A program made the position numbers and the translations under genes. From Pseudomonas sp. p1(2021b) (GTDB taxonomy: Bacteria > Pseudomonadota > Gammaproteobacteria > Pseudomonadales > Pseudomonadaceae): 64,000 nucleotides of DNA. Below the pieces are notes generated by a model that worked only from the letters and a program-made list of their open reading frames with translations, did not search any database and was not told where the DNA came from. Below are positions 58,423 to 64,000 of this stretch, in pieces; positions within the stretch are counted from its first letter, which is position 1, and the number at the start of each line of letters is the position of its first letter. The DNA lies in NCBI RefSeq assembly GCF_020151015.1, contig NZ_CP083746.1:1455001-1519000 (forward strand), given 5' to 3'.

Positions 58423-59657
58423 GGCTGCACCTCCTCCTCCTGCACGTCCTGCAGAAGCAAGGCGAAGTCGGCCAGGGCCTGCTCGTCGACGGGGTTGCCA
58501 TAGGCCTGCTCCCAGGCGCGGCTGAACAGGTCCTGTGGAGTCATCTGCGACAGCTCGACGAACGCCCGTTCATCCTCGTCCTGGCTGCCGCGCCCAGCGT
58601 ACTCGGCACTGATGCGCACCAGGCGCACGGCCTTGCCCTCCAGGGCGCCTTCGATCTGCTGGCGCAGGTCCGGCTGTGGCTCGTCCAGGCGCACCCGCAC
58701 CTCCAGCCAGGGCTGGCGGTTGGGGTCTTCCAGCAGGTCGACCACCGGCAGGTCGGTCAACTGCTGCAGCAGCTCGCCCAGCGGTGCCGGGCCGATACGT
58801 TGCAGGGCCACCGCACGGGGTACCAGGCGGGCCTCGACGCTGACCAGCTCGGCGCCGTCGAGCTCCACTTCCAGCACTTGGTGCGGGTAGTTGATCTCGG
58901 CGAACGACAGCGGGATCGGCGAGCCGCTGTAGCGGATGCGTTCCTCGCGGTTGACCCGCTGCGGCTTGTGCAGGTGGCCCAGGGCGACATAGCTGATGGC
59001 CTTGTCGAACAGGCGCGCCGGCAGGGCTTCGGCGTTGCCGATGACCAGGCTGCGCTCGGAGTCTTCCGAGACCGTGCCACCGGCCATGTGTGCATGGCTG
59101 ATGGCGACCAGGGCCTGGTCCTTCTTGCGCTTGGCCTGGGCGGCTTCGATCAGTTGCTGGTGCACCTGGGTGATGCCTTGCAGGTAGTCGTCGCCCAGCT
59201 GCGGCCCGGTGACTTCCGCCGGGCGTAGGAAGGGCAGGGCCAGGCACCAGGCGCAGACCTTGCCACGGGCATTGGTCAGCGGGATCAACAGCCGCTCGGC
59301 ATCCAGCTGGCCTTCATCGAGCCAGTGCACCCGCCCCAGCGCGTGGGTGCGCAGGCGCCGCATCAGGGCCGCGGGCAGCTCGATGCGCGAGCCGGAGTCG
59401 TGGTTGCCGGCGATCATCACGATGTCGAGCTTGGGCTGTTGCTCATGGGCCTGGACGATGAAGTCGTAGAGCCGCTCCTGGGCTTTGACCGGCGGGTTGA
59501 CCGTGTCGAAGATATCGCCGGCGATCAACAGGGCATCGGGCTGGCGCAGACGCAACTGGCCAAGCAGCCAGTCGAGGAAGCAGGCATGTTCGAAGTCGCG
59601 TTCCTGGCCGTGCAGGCTTTGGCCCAGGTGCCAGTCGGAGGTGTGAAACAGACGCAT
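58419..59657 (-). CDS. sbcD: SbcD, nuclease subunit of SbcCD
   Basis: Mre11-type exo/endonuclease. The 412-residue protein begins MRLFHTSDWHLGQSLHGQER (a start 24 bp upstream is possible but not conserved). It has the Mn-binding motifs SDWHLG (~7), GDIFD (~47), AGNHDS (~84), and SHAHMAGG (~180), followed by the capping domain GHLHKPQ. First gene of the sbcD-sbcC-GST operon. Hairpin cleavage by SbcCD is relevant to the many inverted repeats in this genome. Confidence 0.96.
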   Translation of the reverse strand: MRLFHTSDWHLGQSLHGQERDFEHACFLDWLLGQLRLRQPDALLIAGDIFDTVNPPVKAQERLYDFIVQAHEQQPKLDIVMIAGNHDSGSRIELPAALMRRLRTHALGRVHWLDEGQLDAERLLIPLTNARGKVCAWCLALPFLRPAEVTGPQLGDDYLQGITQVHQQLIEAAQAKRKKDQALVAISHAHMAGGTVSEDSERSLVIGNAEALPARLFDKAISYVALGHLHKPQRVNREERIRYSGSPIPLSFAEINYPHQVLEVELDGAELVSVEARLVPRAVALQRIGPAPLGELLQQLTDLPVVDLLEDPNRQPWLEVRVRLDEPQPDLRQQIEGALEGKAVRLVRISAEYAGRGSQDEDERAFVELSQMTPQDLFSRAWEQAYGNPVDEQALADFALLLQDVQEEEVQP

Positions 59658-60224
59658 GGATGACCTGTCGAGTGGGGTCAAGCAAGCTTGTGCTTCGCTT
59701 GAATGATGAGCTTCTCAGAGGGGCGGCTATGGTAACTCAACACGGCGGGAGAGGGAGCAGGGTGAAGGCTGAGCCGCAGCGCCAGGTATCCGCCATTGGC
59801 TTTTTGGAACGTTAGTCCACGTTATGAAACACTTTTCTTCGCATGTGAGTCGGGCGCGGTAGGCGTTGGCATGAGCAGGTCGGTAACCACTTCTATGGTG
59901 CGCTGACACGTACCTGGAAACCCCTCTGCGGCAGGGCATTCAGCGAAAGCCGGTGCTTTTTGGAAGGGGAACAAATGTATGAATGGTGTCAAATAGGCAT
60001 CGCCTGGCCACTCTACCTCGCCGATTGTTTCCGGGCCCCAGCACGTTGACAGTGCAGCTTTTACCGGTGTTTTCTTTTGGCCTCTCTGCCGCGCATGGCA
60101 TATCGGCGTGTGAGCCCATCGTGATGGCCGCTTCTGCTAGGCAGAGTGCGGGCTGAGTGCCCGCTGGATCGGAGCAGCTGAGCATCGCATAAGCGTGCTG
60201 GCCGTACTTTCAAGGAGATCTCGC
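59658..60224. other. 567-bp gap between sbcD and the Rhs operon
   Basis: No credible gene is visible: minus-strand frames at 59727-59939 and 59940-60185 show no family features or good ribosome sites. Composition is less GC-rich than the housekeeping part. A perfect TTGACA occurs at 60046-60051, but no -10 box is at the right distance. It is the likely left boundary of the accessory Rhs island and must hold its promoter. Confidence 0.5.
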
Positions 60225-60362
60225 ATGACCATGGACCTGGCCGCAGCGCTGCTGTTGCCGCATAACCGCCGCCTGTTCAAGTTTCACAACCTGGCCAACC
60301 CCACACCGATCGAAGCAATCGCCACGGCAGTGACCGTGTCGATATCGACGAACAAGGCGTAG
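60225..60362 (+). CDS. 45-residue small protein heading the Rhs operon
   Basis: The ORF runs from ATG 60225 to TAG 60362. AAGGAG at 60212-60217 is 7 nt upstream, the best ribosome-binding site of the operon. The product (opening MTMDLAAALLLPHNRRLFKF, ending SISTNKA) has a short hydrophobic-amphipathic start and is not long enough for a known domain. The next gene's ATG comes 2 nt after the stop with only a poor site of its own, so translation of this ORF probably drives it. It could be a leader peptide, a small T6SS component or a remnant; I do not recognise it. Confidence 0.55.
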   Translation: MTMDLAAALLLPHNRRLFKFHNLANPTPIEAIATAVTVSISTNKA

Positions 60363-60364
60363 CG

Positions 60365-60949
60365 ATGGCCACCACGAGCATCTACGACAGGATTTCCCAA
60401 AAGCGTGAGGCTGCCGAGGCGCTCGCACGGCGACAGGCCGAGCAGGAGCGTGAGGCCGCCCAGGCCCTGAGTGCGATGCCCGCCCCTGTCCAGGCATTGC
60501 CGTTGAATGCGCAGAGCAATGCGTTACGCATCGCCGGGCTCGATATGCGGGTACCCGCAGGCTTCAGCTTTCGAACCATCGAAACCACGTTGGAGTTCGC
60601 CGGCTGCGAGGTCATGTTCAGGGCTTGCCTGAGAGGCGCACCAGATGACCTGGAACTGCCCACGGCCATAGACGCGTATGTGAAGAAGCTGCGCGACTGC
60701 CATGCCGAACTGACCTTGGTACGCCAGGCCGAAACGTTGTTGGCAGGGCACCCGGCAGTAGCACTCGACTATGAGTTCCAGCTTGGCCAAGCGCGCCGGC
60801 ACGGGCGTACGGTGTGCACGATCATCACCCACGAGAGCGACATCCGCCACTGGCTCGAGGTGTCTACCCAGATCGACCCAGCCCAGGCGCCGCTGGCCGA
60901 TTGGCTGATTGAGTTCGAGGCCATGCTGGCCGGGATGACGGCTCAGTAA
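60365..60949 (+). CDS. DcrB/DUF1795 (Eag-type) T6SS effector chaperone, long form
   Basis: A 194-residue protein with a charged helical N-terminal extension (~1-45, RISQKREAAEALARRQAEQE) and a DcrB-like domain (~55-190; LDMRVPAGFSFRTIETTLEF...). Eag chaperones with this fold bind the prePAAR membrane segments of T6SS effectors and hold them soluble before loading onto VgrG. It is followed by a second, different DcrB protein and by the Rhs effector. No signal peptide is seen. Which membrane segment it binds is unknown. Confidence 0.8.
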   Translation: MATTSIYDRISQKREAAEALARRQAEQEREAAQALSAMPAPVQALPLNAQSNALRIAGLDMRVPAGFSFRTIETTLEFAGCEVMFRACLRGAPDDLELPTAIDAYVKKLRDCHAELTLVRQAETLLAGHPAVALDYEFQLGQARRHGRTVCTIITHESDIRHWLEVSTQIDPAQAPLADWLIEFEAMLAGMTAQ

Positions 60950-60978
60950 TTTTTTCTTTCAAATGGAATTTGAAACCC

Positions 60979-61446
60979 ATGGACTATCAGCTTCAGGAAG
61001 GCAGCATCACGTTGCCGGAAGGCTTCCAGGATCGGACGGTGAACATGTTCATCTTGGGCAGCAATATCCCCGCACCGTTGAACATCACGATTTCGCGAGA
61101 CAACGTTCTGCCTGCCGAGGACCTCGATGCCTATATCGACCGTCAGGTGAAACTGATCGCGTCCAAGCTGCGTGGCTACACCGTACTCGCCCGCAAGCCC
61201 GCGCAGTTATCGTCCAGCCAGCCTCTGATGGGCGTCCAGATAGAAGGTTATTACCTCAACGATGGCCGCCCCGTCTATCAACGCCAGGCCGCATTCGAGG
61301 TTGCCCCAGGGCGTATCCTGGTTTTCTCGACGACCAGCCAGGCCGACTTCAACGGCAAGCAGAACGAGAGCTGGCTTGCGCTCTTGAACAGCTTCCAGCC
61401 ACGCCAGGATGCTGCAGCATCATCCGATAACGTCACTCAGGACTGA
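60979..61446 (+). CDS. DcrB/DUF1795 (Eag-type) T6SS effector chaperone, standard form
   Basis: A 155-residue DcrB-fold protein, the usual Eag size: MDYQLQEGSITLPEGFQDRT opens the beta-sheet and the C-terminal LLNSFQPR helix end is typical. ATG 60979 was chosen; a TTG 9 bp earlier is possible. It is 3 bp from the Rhs start, so it is expressed with it. It is the best candidate for the chaperone that binds the effector's N-terminal membrane segment. Confidence 0.88.
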   Translation: MDYQLQEGSITLPEGFQDRTVNMFILGSNIPAPLNITISRDNVLPAEDLDAYIDRQVKLIASKLRGYTVLARKPAQLSSSQPLMGVQIEGYYLNDGRPVYQRQAAFEVAPGRILVFSTTSQADFNGKQNESWLALLNSFQPRQDAAASSDNVTQD

Positions 61447-61449
61447 GTC

Positions 61450-64000
61450 ATGTTCGAAGCAGCACGTTGGGGTGATGAAATTGAACATACCGGTGCTTTG
61501 GCCGGATTTCTTGCGGGGGCGGTGATTGGCTTGGTGATCGCTACAGCGGCGAGCTTCACCATTTGTACCGCCGGTTTTGGTGGTTTTCTGTTGGCAGCAG
61601 CCGTTGGTATCGGTGCCAGCCTGATTCCGATGATGGGCGAGCGATTTGGCTCAACGTTCAGTTCACCGGCTGGACAGATAGAATTGGCCGGATGCTCGAC
61701 GAACGTGTTCATCAACCAGCGGAACGCGGCCCTCGCCACCTTGAGTACGGCAAAGTGCGACAAGCACCCTGCGACCGTGCGGGTGGCGGAGGGCTCCTCG
61801 AATGTGTTCATCAACGGTGTCGCTGCGGCGCGCAAAGGCGACAAGCTGACCTGCGGCGCCAAGATTTCGGGCGGGTCGAACAACGTATACATCGGTGGCG
61901 GCACCACGCGCTATTTGCCGGTGGACGAGGAGGTGCCCGAATGGCTACGGGTGACCGTCGATATCTTGATGGTCGTGGCGTCCATGGGGCGCTCGGTCTG
62001 GTCGGTCGGCCGTCTGGGCCTACAGGCGGGTCTCAAGGCAGCCGGCCCTTGTGCCTTGCGAGTAGGGGCTACGATTGCGGCAAGCTACCTTGCCGGGCGC
62101 TACATCATTGGCCCCGCCGTGGAGCGAGCGATTGGTGGCTTTATCGGAAACCCGGTAGACCTGACCAATGGCCGTAAACTGCTGGGCGATGAAACAGACT
62201 TCGTGTTGCCGGGGTTGATGCCTATCGAATGGTCTCGCTTCTACGCTAGCGATCTTGCCGTAGAGCGCGCGCTGGGACGGGGTTGGATCTTGCCCTGGGA
62301 GCAGAATCTGCGCCGCAAGGGTGGCTTTGTCTACCTCACCGACAACCAAGGCCGCAGCGTTCCGTTCATCGATCTGGAGCCCGGCGAAAGCATCTACAAC
62401 CCCCATGAGCACATCCACCTCGTGCGTACCGCAGGTGGGCACTACATTCTGCAAACGCTGGACAATGTTTTTTTCTACTTCGGCGAAGTGCCGAACGACA
62501 ATAGCAGGGTCCCTTTGCAGCGTCTGGAGAATGCGCTGGGCCATTATTTGCATTTTACCTACAGCGCAAATGGCAGCCTGACGGACATCACAGCACCAGG
62601 CGCTGTGCGTGTCCACTTGCACTACGACAATCCATTAGGGCGCCTTACCGACGTCAAACGCGTGGTGGGCGACAGCGCTGTGGAAACTTTGGTGCGCTAT
62701 CGCTATGACGATAACGGCCAACTGATCGAGGTCATCAACCGCAACGGCGATTCCATCCGGCATTTCCACTACGCCGACGGCCTGATGGTACGCCACAGCA
62801 ATGCGCTTGGCCTGATGTGCGAATACCGCTGGCAAACCCAGGACGGTAAACCACGCGTGGTCGAGCACTGGACCAGCGACGGCGAGCATTATCATTTTCG
62901 CTACGACTTCGGCCAACGTACCAGTTGGGCGACCGACGTGTTGGGCCGCGAACTGGAGATCCAGTACAACGAGGACAACCGCGTCATCGCCAGCCGGGAT
63001 TTCGGTGGTGAACGCTACAACATCGATTTCGACGCGTTCGGCAACATCGTCGGCCTCACCTTGCCCGACGGTAACCAGCTGGCGCTCAAATACGACGACT
63101 TTGGCCGCCTGGTCGAGGAAACCGACCCACTGGGCCGCAAGATCAGCTACAAGCACCACTTTGCGACGCCACTGGTGACCGAAACCCGTTTCCCGGATGG
63201 CAGCGTGTGGAAGTCCCGCTATGACGACAAGGGCAACCTGGTCGCCGAGATCGACCCGCTAGGCAACAAAACCGAATACCTCAACGGCGAAGATGGCCTG
63301 CCGCACACCATCATCGATGCGAACTTCAAGTCCAAGTACCTGTGGTGGAACAACCATGCCCAGGTCGAACGCTTCGAGGACTGCTCGGGCAAGAGCACCT
63401 ACTACCGCTACGACGAGCGCCAGCACCTGGTCGCCGTCACCGACGCGCTGAACCAGACCACCACGCTGGAGCGCAAGCCGGACGGTGAAGTGCTGAAGAT
63501 CACCCATCCGGACGGCACCTCGGAAACCTTCACCTACAACACCCTCGGCCAGGTAATCGCACACACCGACGGCAAGGGCCAGACCACCCGCCTGCAGCGC
63601 ACTTCAAGAGGCCTGCCCAGCAGCCGCCAGGACGCCAAAGGGCAGCGGGTGCGGTACGAATATGACAAGGCTTTGCGTCTTACCGCCCTGGTCAACGAGA
63701 ACAACGCGACCTACAGCTTTGCCTACGATGCGTCGGACCGCTTGGTCGAAGAAGTACGGGTGGACAACCTGACCCGGCGTTTCAGCTACAACCCCGGAGG
63801 TCATCTCACCCGACTGGATGAGATTGGCTACGGCGAAAATGCCGAACGCCCGGAACGGCACACGCTGTTCGAGCGTGACAGCATTGGCCGGTTGGTCGCC
63901 AAGATCAACCGCGATGCGAGCCAGACCTTCGCGTACGACGACGGCGACCGGTTGCTGAGCATCGAGCGGCAACCGACCGGGATCGGCAAGCAGCTTGGGA
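61450..64000 (+). CDS. T6SS Rhs effector with prePAAR, PAAR and flanking membrane segments (open at window end)
   Basis: At least 850 codons, uninterrupted to base 64000. The N-terminus AARWGDEIEHTGALAGFL is a prePAAR motif (AARxxDxxxH); a membrane segment follows (~20-62). A PAAR domain (~73-160; CSTNVFINQRNAA, EGSSNVFINGVAAARKGDK, GGSNNVYIGGGT) caps the VgrG spike. A second hydrophobic region (~165-235) comes next, and then a DUF6531-like start (DLTNGRKLLGDETDFVLPG) and many YD/RHS repeats (RYRYDDNGQLIEVINRNGD, KYDDFGRLVEETDPLGRKI). The Rhs cage would enclose a C-terminal toxin, which lies outside the window together with the immunity gene. Confidence 0.93.
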   Translation, partial: MFEAARWGDEIEHTGALAGFLAGAVIGLVIATAASFTICTAGFGGFLLAAAVGIGASLIPMMGERFGSTFSSPAGQIELAGCSTNVFINQRNAALATLSTAKCDKHPATVRVAEGSSNVFINGVAAARKGDKLTCGAKISGGSNNVYIGGGTTRYLPVDEEVPEWLRVTVDILMVVASMGRSVWSVGRLGLQAGLKAAGPCALRVGATIAASYLAGRYIIGPAVERAIGGFIGNPVDLTNGRKLLGDETDFVLPGLMPIEWSRFYASDLAVERALGRGWILPWEQNLRRKGGFVYLTDNQGRSVPFIDLEPGESIYNPHEHIHLVRTAGGHYILQTLDNVFFYFGEVPNDNSRVPLQRLENALGHYLHFTYSANGSLTDITAPGAVRVHLHYDNPLGRLTDVKRVVGDSAVETLVRYRYDDNGQLIEVINRNGDSIRHFHYADGLMVRHSNALGLMCEYRWQTQDGKPRVVEHWTSDGEHYHFRYDFGQRTSWATDVLGRELEIQYNEDNRVIASRDFGGERYNIDFDAFGNIVGLTLPDGNQLALKYDDFGRLVEETDPLGRKISYKHHFATPLVTETRFPDGSVWKSRYDDKGNLVAEIDPLGNKTEYLNGEDGLPHTIIDANFKSKYLWWNNHAQVERFEDCSGKSTYYRYDERQHLVAVTDALNQTTTLERKPDGEVLKITHPDGTSETFTYNTLGQVIAHTDGKGQTTRLQRTSRGLPSSRQDAKGQRVRYEYDKALRLTALVNENNATYSFAYDASDRLVEEVRVDNLTRRFSYNPGGHLTRLDEIGYGENAERPERHTLFERDSIGRLVAKINRDASQTFAYDDGDRLLSIERQPTGIGKQLG

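Noticed and set aside
60046..60051. TTGACA as promoter of the Rhs operon
   Set aside because: Perfect -35 but no acceptable -10 at 16-18 bp, so it is not listed as a promoter.
59727..60185. Two minus-strand frames (70 and 81 codons) between sbcD and the Rhs operon
   Set aside because: No ribosome sites, no family features, Cys/Arg/Pro-rich random-looking composition.

Overview
The window is chromosomal DNA of a Pseudomonas, most probably of the P. putida group. The evidence is uniformly high GC with strong C/G third-position bias, a housekeeping gene order that from memory matches P. putida (uvrB-gltX-tRNAs ... leuCD-leuB-asd-usg-fimV-truA-trpF-accD-folC-dedD-cvpA-purF-metZ), Pseudomonas-specific families (FimV, DUF2242 lipoprotein, MetZ), and many copies of the ~30-bp REP palindrome typical of P. 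putida genomes (a 'TGTGGGAGCGGG...CCCGCGA'-like core). No plasmid, phage or transposase gene is visible.

Layout. 0-5 kb: an aminotransferase cut by the window edge, divergent from uvrB, then gltX. 4.7-5.6 kb: a stable-RNA operon with three tandem tRNA-Ala(GGC)/tRNA-Glu(UUC) units. 5.65-10 kb: a TetR regulator with its operator, an alpha/beta hydrolase, a thioesterase, an ~800-bp AT-richer stretch without a convincing gene, dusC, and the heat-shock gene ibpA with a sigma-32 promoter and a ROSE-type RNA thermometer. 10-14.3 kb (minus strand): a five-PAS GGDEF-EAL protein and a LysR regulator. 14.4-33 kb: a nearly continuous plus-strand biosynthetic block: leucine (leuC, leuD, leuB, with a methyltransferase between), aspartate family (asd and the Asd-like usg), fimV, truA, trpF, then accD-folC-dedD-cvpA-purF-metZ-SDR, which links fatty acid, folate, purine and methionine synthesis. 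33.1-33.9 kb: tRNA-Val and three tRNA-Asp. 34-42 kb: a DUF2242 lipoprotein, a 28-codon microprotein, an AraC regulator cotranscribed with a degenerate nitrilase-fold membrane protein, fadH, a PLP-dependent deaminase-like enzyme, cytochrome b561 and DUF1853. 42.3-48.8 kb: a tightly overlapping run nadK-phosphatase-rhomboid-DUF1315-DUF2797 followed by pepN. 49-54 kb: a YCF48-like periplasmic propeller coupled to an RND/MMPL exporter, a small acidic protein and a periplasmic lactonase-like propeller. 54.2-59.7 kb (minus strand): sbcD-sbcC and a glutathione transferase.

60.2-64 kb: the accessory region of most interest. After ~570 bp without a gene comes a compact operon: a 45-codon ORF, two different DcrB/DUF1795 (Eag-type) chaperones in tandem, and a large Rhs protein with a prePAAR motif, a PAAR domain and membrane segments on both sides of the PAAR. 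It is open at the window end. This is a type VI secretion effector locus whose toxin tip and immunity gene lie outside the window.

All functions are assigned by reading motifs and by memory of the families. No database search was run.
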